Below are positions 1 through 12,316 of a stretch of DNA of 64,000 bases, piece by piece (within the stretch, counting starts at the first letter, position 1; the number at the start of each line of letters is the position of its first letter). Source of the stretch: Lytechinus pictus (Eukaryota; Echinodermata; Echinoidea; Temnopleuroida; Toxopneustidae). The notes beneath the pieces are model-generated. The model worked only from the letters and a program-made list of their open reading frames with translations. It did no database searches and was not told the DNA's origin. Location: assembly GCF_037042905.1 (NCBI RefSeq), contig NC_087254.1:10463103-10527102 (forward strand), read 5' to 3'. The position numbers were made by a program, and so were the translations under genes.

Positions 1-1058
1 AAAAATTGTAACAATAATTACAAAATACCAAAAGCATTCACAATGTTATACAGCTCAATGTAGTTTATGATATCTAAAGAGATCCATTTTAATATCTATT
101 AAAAACTTTAAAATAAATCCTATCAATATTTTGAAAGCATATTGAAAAAAGGTCATACAATGTATATTGCAAATAATGCAATGTATTAAATTTCGCTTAT
201 TCACATATAGAAATGTCCATGTTGGACAAAGCATTTTATCTATATACATCCCCCCTTTTTTATACTAAACCCTTATATGCCTGCTAGCAGCCCTTGAAGG
301 CAACAAGCTGGAATTCTTATACTTTCATCTCATCTGAAAAGAAAATTGTTGAAATTCTCTTATTATCTTTTTGAAGAGAAATAGCTGGAATTATCTTTTC
401 CATATTTCATCTTTAATAGAAACTTCGCTGGATTTTTTTTTTTATATTAGAGAAAAACTAGCTGATTCTTTATTTCCATTTCAGCTTAAAAGGTACTAAT
501 TGAAATAATATCATTTGTCTAACGACAGAAACATTGGTAGCATTTGGAGTGAATGACAAAGAGATGAAATCATAAATTTTCTATTTTTGTTACAATTTTT
601 GCAGCATTAGTTAAAAGTGACTAAGATGACATATACTATGAAATATTAAAAGAAATAACATCTTGTGTAAAACGTCACATACCGAACATTTACATAGACA
701 TTGTTTGCTTAAAGATGTGAGAAAGCTTTAGAATCAAATAACAAAACACATGTAATATACGCAAAAGTGATATATGAATGGAAGTCCGATCATGGATAAA
801 GAATCAGAAAAAAGAGAGAAAATAAAATACCATTTAAAAATTTTCACACCCATAAATCAGACAGAGAGAAGGAGGATAGAAAGAGTCATAGGAAAGGGAA
901 GAGGGCCAGGAAGAGGAGAAACAGAGAAAGAGGAGGAAAATGCATAGAAATAGGAAAAGAGACAAGAGAATATGACATTTAAGTTAAATATAAGAAGAAA
1001 GAATATAAATCTCTTATTATTATTGTCTTGCAATCATTTACAATAAAATCTTGAAGCA
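1..1058. other. GET4 3' flank / probable 3' UTR
   Basis: No coding exon seen. This lies downstream of the GET4 stop on the minus strand, so part of it is probably 3' UTR. A TTTATT at 469-474 reads AATAAA on the minus strand about 590 bases past the stop and is one candidate poly(A) signal. Positions about 860-975 are a purine-rich GA tract. The rest is AT-rich sequence I do not recognise. Confidence 0.5.
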
Positions 1059-4000
1059 TTAATCCAAGTCCTCAACCAGGAAAGCTGGAGGAGATGAGGC
1101 TAGCCCTTCATCATCGTCGTCGTCATCATCACCATCGCCACTAAACAGACTTGAAATGAGATTGCCTGCATACGGGGAAATTAAAAGAAATCGTTCTTCT
1201 TATTCAAATGCTAGTAATTCATAACTCAGGCCAACAATGCATACAGTAAGTTTCACTGGTCCTAACATTTGGAATAGTCCCCCCCAGCAACATTCGTTTC
1301 ATGTCCTTCATTACAATTATCGAATACTTCCTCCAGCATCACCTTATGTGGGAGGAAGGTATGACAAACTAAAAGAGAGGATGTTATAGAAAAAAATTCT
1401 TTTCTCTTTCCTCCTCTTTATATATCATAAACCACTTTGAGCATATTTAATAAATGCTAAATTGGATGAACGTATTCAAATAAAGAAAGCTGAAATTGGA
1501 ATTGTTTACTGACCTATAAACCCTTGTCTACCTGTCGGCATGGGAGGAGGTAGACCAAAGAAGACCTGGCCAATCTTATCAAGGTACGCTGCATAGGTTG
1601 GATCTCTCTGGAGGGATGGTTGGTACTTCTCACAGAGCACGGTGAAGGCTGTCAACTTCTGACTGCAGGAAGAAAGTGGAGGGGGAGTACGGGTCAGGGA
1701 GCGTTGCATGAAAGGAATTGAAGGACGTTTAATCCGACAGTTACCATGGTAACTGTGCTTTTCAGCCAATCAAAATCAGGGAAGTTGTCAGATCTGACAA
1801 CTAGCCAGAGAACACATGTTGATAAAATGTTCCCCATGAGAGGACTTGTTGGACCTTTTATCTGACAAGTTCTGTTTTATCTGAGAATTACTATAGCAAC
1901 AGCGCTCCTCGGCTAGTCGAATCCAAGGGAAGTCGTCAGATCCGACAACTTTTCACACCAAAAATGTTCATGAAATGCTCGTCAGGGAGCATCATTTGAA
2001 AGGGCTTGTCGGACGTATCATCCGTCAACTCCTGTTTAATCCGACAATTGCCATGGGGACTGCCCTTCCCAGCCAATCAAATCCAAGGAAAGTTGTCAAG
2101 AGCTGAAAACTAATCGGGACTAAAATTGTCGACGAAATGCTCTCTGGGAGTGAAGATGGATGTCTCCCCAAAGGTCATGTTCGTGTTCTGTGAGATCTAT
2201 GACCTAAGACGTCATGACCCGGAAATGTACTACAGTTATGTCATTTCCTCTCCCATATTCGAACTAGAAGTGTTGAATGTCTATAATCTCACAATATTTC
2301 AGAGTCCTAAATGATCTCATACAATACCTCAGATAATGTATAAGGTATCAAGAATTAGATGCAATCACATGCTTTTCATATCCACAAAAAAAATAATTAT
2401 CACATTTATCTCAGCGTTTGTTTCAATCTGATTTTCTCTGGGGAAGGTTTGTAAGAACAGGCATGATTTAATAACTGCTCAATTCTATTTGGGGTTCCCA
2501 GCATTAAAAAAATACAGATTTTTTTTCCTGATTTTCCCTGATAATATCTCAAATTCCAGGACAATTTTTCCGACTCATTTCCAGTTTTACACCTTTTCTA
2601 AATATGTTGCATTTGAAACACAGTAATGAAGAAATTTGTACTTTCAATTTTCCCTAACAAAAGACTTTTTTTCATCAAATTAAGTTACTTTTACCTGATA
2701 TAAGGCATTTCTAAAATTCAAATTCCCTGACTGGAAAAAAGGAACATAATTTCACCTGCTTTCTCTGATGAACTGAGAACCCTGCCACTTTAGATACATA
2801 ATTGACCATTCAGTTCCTGAGGCGCTTAATAAATCTTGTAACAATAACCAATTAGCAATTAACAGTTTAAAGCTACTGAAATCATTCAATTTTATTGGCT
2901 GGTCATAACCTTAATATAGAGATTTGGCATTTTTTATCTTAAGAAGTCTTCATGAAATAGGCCCCCGATCTGCTACTCATGTGTCATACTTACGTTTTGA
3001 TTGCAAGGAGTAGGAGCCACATAAAGTTAAGGAGAGGTAAAATGAAGGGAGGTTTGCTTTTGATTGCTGGATGATTCTCAGTGTAGACTTTTAACGTGAT
3101 CGATGCTGTAGTCTTATTCCTCAGACACAAGTATCTAGAAATTGAAGTAGAAATATATTGAAAATCATAAAAATGGAGAATCATATATAAAATTAAAGGA
3201 GAAAATAAGAAGAACACGATGGTGTACATCATTTATCATGGAGACCGATGAAACTCAGTTAATTGATAGTTTAAAGTTCTCCCTCTGAATGCTTCAAACA
3301 CGCAGAATTATGTTCGCGAAATTGGGGATTTTTGATGACGTGTATGTCTGTACGAGAGACGTGATTGGCTCTCCCACGTCAAGCTCCACTTGCATTTAAA
3401 ACCTGTTGCAAGGGTACGTTTTCTCCACACTGTCACTGAATACTTCGATCACGAAATGAAAGAAAACACATAATTTTATCTAGATTTGGATTTTCAAATT
3501 GATGATTTTGAAGATGAAGAGAATGATGATGAAGTTTCTAGCTCTAGTGAACAACAAAGTGACGTGGATGGAGGTAAATTAGGGGAATTACGCCGATGAT
3601 GATGAGTCGGACAATTCAACTTGCATGCCAATTCGCTACCAAAATAAAGGGCCAAACTAATCCATGAATATGAATTGACCACATCCAGACAGTCTCTTCC
3701 CTCTATCAACAAAATTTACTCTAAAGAAGGAAAATAATGATATAACTGTGCTTACAAACAAGTGAATATATCCGAACCTGAAGGCAAATCAACTCAACGA
3801 ATAGCAGCAGACGATATGCACCAAGTGGAGAAAACGTACCCTTGCAACAGGTTTTGCATGCAAGTGGAGCTTGACGTGGGAGAGCCAATCACGTCTCTCG
3901 TACAGACATACACGTCATCAAATTCGAGTCAATTCAGAGACCGATGCGAGGCATATTTCGGAGAGGCATTTTAGCGCTTTTTAATTGGCGGTTTCCACTT

Positions 4001-7000
4001 TATGTATCATTTTCGTTATTTTTGAATGACCAAATGATAATCCCCACATCATTACCTTACCACTGATATATAATAAGACCACATTCATAATCAACATATT
4101 TCTCCTTTAACAAAAATACCGGTATGCAAGATATAATGAGTGTAAAAGAGAATCATGAGATGTTTTGAGACGGTTTAAAACAATATTTGTATGTTAAATT
4201 GATTGTCTAGTACCCTCTCAAAAATTTTGTCCGCTGATTTTATTTGAACCATAACAAATTTGCTGATTTCTTGTAATATCTTCTTTGAAGGCTTTTAGGC
4301 ACGCGTTGGTGTGCCACACCGCTCATGCACCTCAGGGATTAATCCCTGGATAATGCCTAAACACATGATAATAATGTCACAGAAAAAAAAAAATCTGGGG
4401 CGGTATTCTGAGGTCATTTTATCTTTAAAATATTTCGTTCTATCTCTTAAAATGAAATTGGTATTCTGAGATGACATTTTATCTCTCAGATAAAATTTAA
4501 AATTTTCTCTTGCGTATCTATGATGATACGCAACAGAGCAGTGGCTGCGGAGACATACCCATCGCGTATCTGGCCATTGCAACGCGGGTGATGTGCTTGC
4601 GCCCAAGTTACTTTGAAGAAAAATAAAATAAACTTAAAAGAGGGTAGGGGCTATTTTATCTCCGCAACATTGATTTCGTCAATATTTCTAGGTGAATTAA
4701 CTCCAAATGTTGGCATGAAAATTAAGAAAAATTATATATTCATTGAGAACAACACCTTAAAGTTATTCCTGTACAATCAGGAAGCATTTCATGAGACTTT
4801 TCTTGACTAATAGTGTCTTTGAAATGATGCTTGAAAAGATGCGAAATAGACTTCGAAAAAAGATGATAGTATTGCCATTTTTGTTAAAAAGAAATCGCTG
4901 TAAAGACGCACAAGCGTATAGTGCAAGCGTATTGAAGTCAATAAATTGACGCAATCTCACTCCTTCGCCACACCTCCTAGCAGAATGGATTTCCATTGGT
5001 TGAGTGATGAGAGCTATAAAAGCGCGTTTCTAATTGGATACTGATTTAAAAATAGGTGTGTCTTACAGAGATAAAATGACGATAAAATTGTTCTCAGAAT
5101 ACCAATTCAGAAAATTTTAACGGAGATAAAATATTTTATTTTATCTGAGATAAAATGGATCTCAGAATACCAGCCCTGGAATATTTTGAAAAACCCAGGG
5201 TTTACATCCCTTGTAAAAGAAAGAACCTAGTGCATCATTCCTGAAGTAATCTTGAAGTAATCCTGAATTTTAATCTCTTAGTCCCACAAAATCTTATTTA
5301 TTGAGGCAAAATTAGACTTGGAAGGTGAATATAACACACGTTACATCTTCCAGTGTGAAAAAAAATCTTTGACTTGGGTGATTATTTGAATCATGGAAGG
5401 TCAAATTATCACATATAAGCACCAACGAGTATTTTCCACTTTTTCAATTACAGAATATGACAATATCATTTATCCTTTCAATAACAACTGATAAATAACT
5501 GATGTTAACTTACTGAAGTACTGCCTGAGCGATGAACATATCGGCCTCACTTCCGTACCCTTTGCTGAGCTGGTACTCAACGAGCATTAAGGCACATCCC
5601 TTGCCATCTGAAGATCGCAAGAAGTGATAACGGGCTTCATAGTAGTTCTTTTCTGAAACGAAAACGATCATAAAATTGTCGTTTATGAGCCCCCGAAATG
5701 AGTTCATGCTTGTTTTACACAGTGCACATGTATAAAAGTGAAGAGGGATTCCATTAAATAATACTTTTAACAAGTGGAATGCCTTTGGCTGTCTAGCCTG
5801 CATGATATAATAACAAAATATTCAATAACAACAGTTTTCCTTACTTCAAGTTCAGTTAAATATTTCTTTAATTTTCAAATTGTCCCTTGAAGCCAGTGCT
5901 ATCTTGTAATTGTACATGTATGTCTTAGGAAAACATGGTCGACCCACAAGCTTCTATTCTAGTGATAATGAACGTTGGATGCGCAAGTATAACAGGGGTG
6001 TGAAAAACTGTGAATGATCACAAATAAAAAAGCTAGAAGAATTTGAAGAGTGTTGGATAAAACCTGAAAATTAAAAGAGCTCTCATACTTTTGTACAGGG
6101 GAAAGCTAAAATACGTTGACATTAAAGATGAATAACAGTTGTGGTAAAAATGAGTTCAAACAGAATCCAATGAAATTACCACCAAAGTGTTTGTATTTAC
6201 AAATAAAAAAATATGTGCCAAATAGCTCTGGAAGAAAATGCGTAATTGCTGAGAAATTAGCAAAACAAGTACAGAATTTGGGTATTTTTCATATTAATAT
6301 TAATACACTGTCCCACATATGCTTTTCCGTGTTAGCGATCATCAGAATTATTGGTTTTGAGCTAAGATTACATGATTTTACAAAGATAAGTTTACATTAA
6401 TGTACTAGATCTAGATGTATGATAATATTTCGACAATCAACCTTGATTTAAAAGACTTTCTCATGAAATAATTGTTTGCTGCAACTACTGTGTTTTACCT
6501 TTAAGCTGAAAATCAAAAGAAAAAATAGCTGATATCAGCAAAAAAGCTGAACTCTCACACCCTTGGTATCATGAAATGCACAGATGCACATTTTTTCATG
6601 CTTACCTTGCCATAGCATGTTGGCAAACTCTTTATGGAGTTCTGGATCTCCAGTTCGACTGGTGGGAGAATCCCTCTGAGACCATTTAATGGCTGCCACG
6701 ATAAACTTCCCCCTCTCCGGAGCCTCAGGAGGTAACTGCTTTGCCAAGCTACCGATCCTTGCTAAAAATCAGATTGAATAGAGCGAGTTAAGTGATTTGT
6801 AGTCTGTTTCCTATAGACTTACAAAATAATGGTTAATTTGCAATTATTGTACTTTCAATAGGAACAGTGGTATTCTGTTAAAAAAATAGTGTTTTCTGTT
6901 TCAAAAATAGTGTGTTCTGTTTCTGAAAATCTTTGATTTTCAGAAATGATAATATAATAATAACATAGGATTTGTATAGCGCACGTATCCACCTTGCTAG

Positions 7001-10000
7001 GTGCTCAAGGTGCTCCTATATTACCCCGGCTAAGCTGGTCTACCGATTCTGGTGCGCACAGCTTTTTGAGGAATTACTTCCTGCCGGTACCAATTTCCAT
7101 CACCTGGGTTGAGTGCAGCACAGTGTGGATAAATTTCTTGCTGAAGGAAAACACGAGGTAAACTCTAAAGAACTTCAAAAGATATTCTGTTTTGATTTAC
7201 CAGTAAACAGGATTACACTGCCCCACAAATCAACTACCGTGGAAACCTTCGATTTGATAGGCTGTTGAGCTCTGTTAAAATGGGATCCCTGAATAAATTT
7301 TGACAAGTATAAAATGACAAAGATCATTTTTCTTTATGAAGTTTGTAAATTTTGACCATTCAAAGATTTGACCACAAAAAACAGAGTGATGAGGAGAGAG
7401 AGAGAGAGGGGGAAGACACAAAAAATGGAAATTTGAGATGTAACCCTGATATTCAAAAAACGTGTTTATAGTTTGATACTTTTTATTCGATATTTCAATT
7501 TTTTTTTAACCCATACATGTACAGCAAGTAGCAACTGTGCAATGCTGTTGTTAGTGTGTTAGCCTTGTATTATTTTATTGTTTGGTTTGTTAATCTTTAT
7601 TTTTGTTGATATCGCTTTTTATCACAATAACTCTGATCTGTTTTAATAAGTTGTAAAATTATTGGGGGGCAGAAAGAGAGAGGGAAAGAGACTTACAAAT
7701 GTTTTCTTTTGAGATTGGTGTTTCTGCTTTCTCTAAGGCCTCTAACAACAGAAGACTGAGATCAGCTCCACTCATATGCTAGGGAAAAAATCAATTAAAT
7801 TATTTAAAAAAATTCAAACAGCAGTATTGGTTAAGGAATTAGAAGACCGGGGGGGGGGGGGGTATTGCTTTGGATTTTCTTCATTCAAATGCAGAATATA
7901 AATAAAAGATGTGATTCATTCTCTTCATTCCACATTTACTATTAAAGCACGAACAAAACTTGAGTTTTGTCCTTTACACTAATAACAAACATGAAGGATT
8001 GTGATGACTGTGCAGGGAGCAATTAGTACATTAACTTATAACTTAGTTCCATATTTCATTCTAAAATTGTACATGTACTTCACTGCATAGGAAGATGCAG
8101 TATTGCTCAGTTTTATTAACAATGAAAGCACCAAGTATTTATTACTTTAATTATACAATCTATCACAATATTGTTTACAGCAAATTAACATATTTGAAAT
8201 AACTAATTTTATATGGTGGGGTCATATCCAAGAATTATGTACATGTAGGTAGACTATCCCCTGGAAGAAAATATCGATCACTGGCTGAAAAAAATGTAAT
8301 TAAATACAGAAATCATGAAAAATAATTATCTATAGCTCACAGGCTTCAGAAAAATTGCATATTTTTTTCAAGAATGATATGGGGGCGGGATGTGGGAGTC
8401 AGGGTGAGGGGAGTCATTATTCATTCACATACTCTTTACCTGATTGTGTTGTAAAAGAAGGGATGCTCCTGAATAGAGCATTTCTATGGCTTCAGCATAC
8501 TTCTTCTGTGTGATATATCTAAAGATGGAATATTCAAGAAGACTAGTGTCAGTTATTTTACACACAAAATAAATTTTGAAATATAAGGTTGTTAATAAAG
8601 AGAATGAAACGCTGTGAACAAATTAGCTTTCTGAAAACGGAAAAATCAAAGAAACAATTCAATGATAGTTTGAGAAAAATTGAACAAATGATAAGAAAAT
8701 ATGAGCATTCAAATGTGGACATCACAAATGATGTAGGCATTTTCTCCTATTGGCAATGCGACCAACATGTGTTATGTCAGATGTACAACACTCAATTGCT
8801 TTTCTACATATTTCACCAAAATTGCCGCTTTTATCAAGTCTATCCATAAATGGGTAAAAAAAAGAAGTTGAGGTTTGATTATGGAAAACCAGGGGCCCGT
8901 TTCACAAAGGACTTGCAACTTTGCCATTATGACAACTACCATGGTAACAATGCTCAGCAGCCAATCAGAATCAAGGTTTCCATGGTAGTTGCCATAATGG
9001 CAAAGTTACAACAGTTGCAAGTTCTTTATGAAACGGGCCCCAGAAATGACATCAATATCTGAATCAGATGATCAATTTATCCTCACATTTGTCATTCAAG
9101 TCATAAAAATGTTTCTAGAAATGATAATTTCACAATAGTTTTCTTCACCATTAAACCATGAGATGAAAACCAGTAAGCTGCACAAGAAGCATTACAGTTA
9201 AACACATTTTTACACTCGTCGCTTCCCATAATGTTACCCCAGACTTGGGTGTTGCATGGAAACATATATATGCAATCAATTGCAAATTTAAGTTGCAACT
9301 TTACAAGTGATGGACCAATTTCAGTTATAGAAAATCAACATTTACTTATTGATACATATACAGACCAGCCATCAATTACTACTTTATAACTTATTACAAG
9401 TCTTAAGACTGATTTAGGGATAAAAAAATGACTTGCAATCAATTTCAGGTTTCTTGCAACACTCTATTAGACCATGGTTTGAGTCAAACCAGAGACTCAG
9501 GGTCGGGCTCAATTACAAGGTAATTGATCAATTACGTAAAATTAATTAAATTTTTTGAGTAATTGTAATTGTATTTGAAATTTTGAAAGGGAAAGTAATT
9601 GTAATTGTAATTGAAAAAAAATGTAATTGACTTCAAACACTGTCAATTGCTTTTAAGCACATTCAATTACTTTACAATAAACTTACTTAATTTATGATTT
9701 AATTGTATGACCTTTTTCATGTCAACTGCTTTACAGCATCAAAGAGTGAAATAGGCAGAATCTGTGCTCTTTAACATAAACCTTCATATTGTCAGTTTGT
9801 ATGTAACTTAGAATAATGTTGAAATAGGTGGTGCTACCTGTACGTATAGAATACAAATTAATCTAATTTATGACTTTTATAGAAAGTAATCAAAATTGTA
9901 ATTGTAATTGACAAAATCAATTGGTAATTGTAAATGAAAAAAATGTAATTTAATTGAAAAGTGATTGTATTTGAACTTTTCTTCAATTACAATTACGTAA

Positions 10001-10388
10001 TTGAAGAAAGTAATTGAGCACAACCCTAACCAGAGTTCAAAATCTAATTCAATTTTGTTCTCAATTCCGGTTTATTGCAAAAAAAAATATATTGCCACTC
10101 ACAGACTGCACTGTACATGTTTACCCAATGCCAGTAAAATATGATGCAAAGAATTATAATTCATTAAGATTCACAATAAATATATACAAAATATAATATT
10201 AAGTAAAAATATAATAAAAAATATATGGTCCAATTGAGTATAAACTCATTGACTAACCTGAAATAGAGGGTCCTGTACATTTGATGGGCTTCATAGTAAT
10301 CGCCATCTTCAACGCTCTTCTTCAGTTTCCCCAGGACTCTGCTAGACCCGCCTCGATCATTCTTCTTCGCAGGAGCTTTTGATGCCAT
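1059..10388 (-). CDS. GET4: GET4, Golgi-to-ER traffic protein 4 (complete, 8 exons)
   Basis: GET4 is a cytosolic all-helical TPR-like adaptor. In yeast Get4 works with Get5 to pass tail-anchored proteins from Sgt2 to Get3; in mammals it sits in the BAG6-UBL4A complex. Coding exons on the minus strand: 10388-10258, 8518-8440, 7778-7697, 6761-6606, 5652-5514, 3134-2994, 1662-1514, 1165-1059. All introns are GT-AG and all phases join, giving 984 bases (327 residues plus stop), the same length as I recall for human GET4. Family-like blocks are [13 protein letters not shown] (exon 1), YYEARYHFL and [10 protein letters not shown] (exon 5), [17 protein letters not shown] (exon 6) and [12 protein letters not shown] plus [10 protein letters not shown] (exon 7). 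The last exon encodes an acidic run of seven Asp and ends in LVEDLD. The start ATG has A at -3 and G at +4 and sits where the vertebrate N-terminus is variable. No broken exon was seen. Product identity is high confidence; exon edges are by eye. Confidence 0.96.
1735..2130. repeat. Diverged tandem copies of a short inverted-repeat element (GET4 intron 6)
   Basis: About three diverged units follow one another. Each has a form of TTATCTGACA/TTAATCCGACA, then ACCATGGTAAC or CCATGGGGAC, then AGCCAATCAA, then AAGTTGTCAGAT. The termini are inverted versions of one another (GTTGTCGGAC-like). This looks like a MITE that landed repeatedly or was duplicated. The AGCCAATCA block also occurs in the separate hairpin element at 8892-9041. 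The family is not named from memory. Confidence 0.55.
3333..3920. mobile_element. Near-perfect inverted-repeat element with a possible transposase remnant (GET4 intron 5)
   Basis: Two 96-base arms, 3333-3428 and 3825-3920, are reverse complements with two mismatches by eye (TT versus GC in the middle). The roughly 400-base interior contains an acidic open stretch on the plus strand (from about 3483) reading [17 protein letters not shown] then SSSSEQQSD, ending at a stop near 3600, then an acidic piece containing [11 protein letters not shown]. Short acidic N-terminal segments like this occur in DNA transposases, including piggyBac-type ones, but the match is too short to assign. The high arm identity suggests a young element or recent conversion between the arms. 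Confidence 0.65.
4394..5179. mobile_element. Foldback element with GGTATTCTGAG termini (GET4 intron 5)
   Basis: The left end reads CTGGGGCGGTATTCTGAG and the right end CTCAGAATACCAGCCCTGG, which are inverted. Both termini carry runs of TTTATCTC/GAGATAAAA in opposite orientation. The interior holds no convincing protein-coding frame. It is about 0.79 kb, consistent with a non-autonomous DNA transposon. No target-site duplication could be fixed. Confidence 0.65.
6944..7158 (-). mobile_element. 5'-truncated SINE, minus strand (GET4 intron 3)
   Basis: Read on the minus strand this matches the body and 3' tail of the tRNA-derived SINE at 44058-44364. Shared blocks are TTCAGCAAGAAATT, TGTGCTGCACTCAACCCAGG, GGTACCGGCAGGAA and GGGGTAATAT, with a 3' end of GCGCTATACAA followed by a TTATTATT-type tail. 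The tRNA-like head with A and B boxes is missing, as expected from incomplete reverse transcription. Confidence 0.75.
8589..8850. repeat. Half copy of the 13.4 kb foldback family (GET4 intron 1)
   Basis: The sequence from ATGAAACGCTGTGAACAAAT through AAAAATCAAAGAAACA, GAGCATTCAAATGT and CTATTGGCAATGCGAC matches the left arm of the palindromic element at 13403-13974, but the inverted partner arm is absent. The open frames across it are by-products of the repeat. Confidence 0.65.
8892..9041. mobile_element. 150-bp hairpin MITE with GGGGCCCGTTTCA ends (GET4 intron 1)
   Basis: It begins GGGGCCCGTTTCAC and ends TGAAACGGGCCCC. The arms continue inward as GACTTGCAACTTTGCCATTA and, inverted, through TAATGGCAAAGTT and CAACAGTTGCAAGTTC, with ACCATGGTA in both arms. 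Almost the whole element folds on itself; the small loop contains AGCAGCCAATCAGAATC. No coding capacity. Confidence 0.8.
9499..10027. mobile_element. TAATTG-rich foldback element (GET4 intron 1)
   Basis: The left end AGGGTCGGGCTCAATTAC is inverted at the right end as GTAATTGAGCACAACCCT. The terminal 100-150 bases on each side are dense in the repeated word GTAATTG or its complement CAATTAC. The middle is unique AT-rich sequence. It is about 0.53 kb and non-coding, lying between GET4 exons 1 and 2. Confidence 0.65.
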
Positions 10389-10976
10389 TCTCTCTTCTCA
10401 CTCTTCTCACAAAGCCTTCTAGAGGTCCTCTGGTGATTCTTCACAGAAACAAAAATTGAAATTTGAATTCATGTCTTTTAGAGGGTTGGATTTAGACCGA
10501 AGTTTTCTGTCTCTATTCCGTTAGTTTCAATCTCAATCTAACTCCTATACAAAAACAAATCTTGCATGTCACACTATGATTAAAAATGCAATGAAATGTA
10601 CAGAGTTACAAAAAAAGCAAATTCATGTGCTTGTCACAGGCTATTATCAAGTAAATGTTTGACTTATAATTTTGATGATTTTTTCTTTTCCCTTCTAACC
10701 CTTAATTTCCAGTGAAATTTGACTTGTTTAATTCTGCTTGAATCGCAGTCATAACATTTTACTCAAATAGCTCTGCCAACAACGCAACGGCATGCACTAC
10801 CAGAGTTAGCGCATGTGCAAGGCTCAAAGTACACAGTTTTTTATATGCATACATGCCAACATATGCAAAATCTGGACATCCAATGGCCGTGGGTCCAAGG
10901 GGCCCACTAAGCCCCTGCAGTCAATGAGTAGAGCCCCATGCTGGGCTCAAGAAGGCAATTCCCCCTGAATGTCCTG
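10389..10976. other. GET4 5' flank
   Basis: This is upstream of the GET4 start on the minus strand and probably holds its 5' UTR and promoter. I see no convincing TATA box and no coding exon. Confidence 0.4.
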
Positions 10977-12316
10977 TACAGTGCGTATAAAAAAAACGGG
11001 ACAGGTTTTGAAAAGTCTATAAAATTTTTGTTTCAAATTATGATCTCTATATTTTGGTGTCAATAGGTGCTCTAAGGTCTTATCGGAATGTTTTTGTCTG
11101 GGGTTTAAAAGGAGGCTTGTGCCAAAAAGGCATAAAATGATAAATATGATGGTTGGACTTCTTGCTAATCAGCAGACTTCCTCTCAACCTTTTCATTATC
11201 TTTGCCATAATTTTCGAATTATGCAGTCAAAACTTGTTTCCAAATCCTCTTGTTTGCTTGAATAGTTCTGTTGTTCTTCCTTTTTAGTATGTTCTCTTTC
11301 AGCTTTGAATATTCCTTCTTTAGGCAAGAACAATTTTTTTAAACCGAAGTATGGGAGAGCGTGTACATGTATTTTTTCTTTCAAATCCTTTCATTGTGTG
11401 CTACAAAGGTTATGGTGCCTTTGAACAATGGCATACTGTTGGGTGGGGGATCGGGGTGCCCACCCCCCCCCCCCCCCAAAAAAAAAAAAAAAAAAAAAAA
11501 AATCCTGACTTACAAAAAAATTGGACAGGAAAATAACAGAAAACATAAAAAGTGAAAAATTTTATCATTTTCAGAATATCATATCAAAATCACAAAATTT
11601 GATATTTTAATAAAATAATGAAATTTTTTTGCTTGCTCACTTCACAACTTTTTAATACATTTTACCCGATCTGCCATATCTTGCTCCTTCAAAATCGACT
11701 CAATAGGCTACACCATTGCCATTGAAAGACATGAATCCTTTCCTGTTTGTCCTGCCAAGCACATAATTAAACTTGGTGAAGGATTCAATGACCCCTTGAA
11801 AATAGGATTCGTGTCTTTTACAGGTACCATAACATAATTTGTTTCATATAATAAAAGGATTTGAATAATTGCGAATTCTCCCAATTAATAATGCAAATCT
11901 TCTTACTTGGGTTGACAAAAAGTCTTCTTTTCTTACTTATTAAGAAAAATTCAAAGGTAAAAGAAGTTTGAATGAAAAAAAAATTAAGGTAAATAAAGAA
12001 ATTTGTAAATGAAATTTGACAGCATAATTTGAAAATTATGGCAAAGATAATGAAAAGATTAAGAGGAGGTCTGCTTATTGGCCAAAAGTCTAATCATCAA
12101 ATTTCTCATTCCTGCGATTTTGGCGCAAGCCTCTTTTTTGAACCCCCGACAAAAACGTCCCATGTTCGCTCAAGCATAAACAAAATATATTTTTTTTAAT
12201 TGCATTTCAAAGATAAGATATCAGAGCATCTATTAACATCAAAATATAGATATGATTTTAAACAAAATTTTTATAGACTTTTCAAAACTGTCCCGTTTTT
12301 TTTTATACGCACTGTA
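10977..12316. mobile_element. 1.34 kb TA-flanked foldback element, Tc1/mariner-like ends
   Basis: Starts TACAGTGCGTATAAAAAAAA and ends with the inverse ATACGCACTGTA. Inverted arms of roughly 250 bases share CGGGACAG-TTTTGAAAAGTC, a TCTATATTTTGG block, AAGCCTC or GAGGCTTG, and a segment near CTTTTCATTATCTTTGCCAT. TA at each edge followed by CAGTG fits a Tc1/mariner-type footprint. No transposase was seen; the centre holds a poly-C/poly-A run at about 11461-11502. A non-autonomous element is likely; the superfamily is inference. Confidence 0.7.

Noticed and set aside
6116..6400. 94-codon plus-strand frame inside GET4 intron 4
   Set aside because: AT-rich composition, no domain, antisense in an intron.
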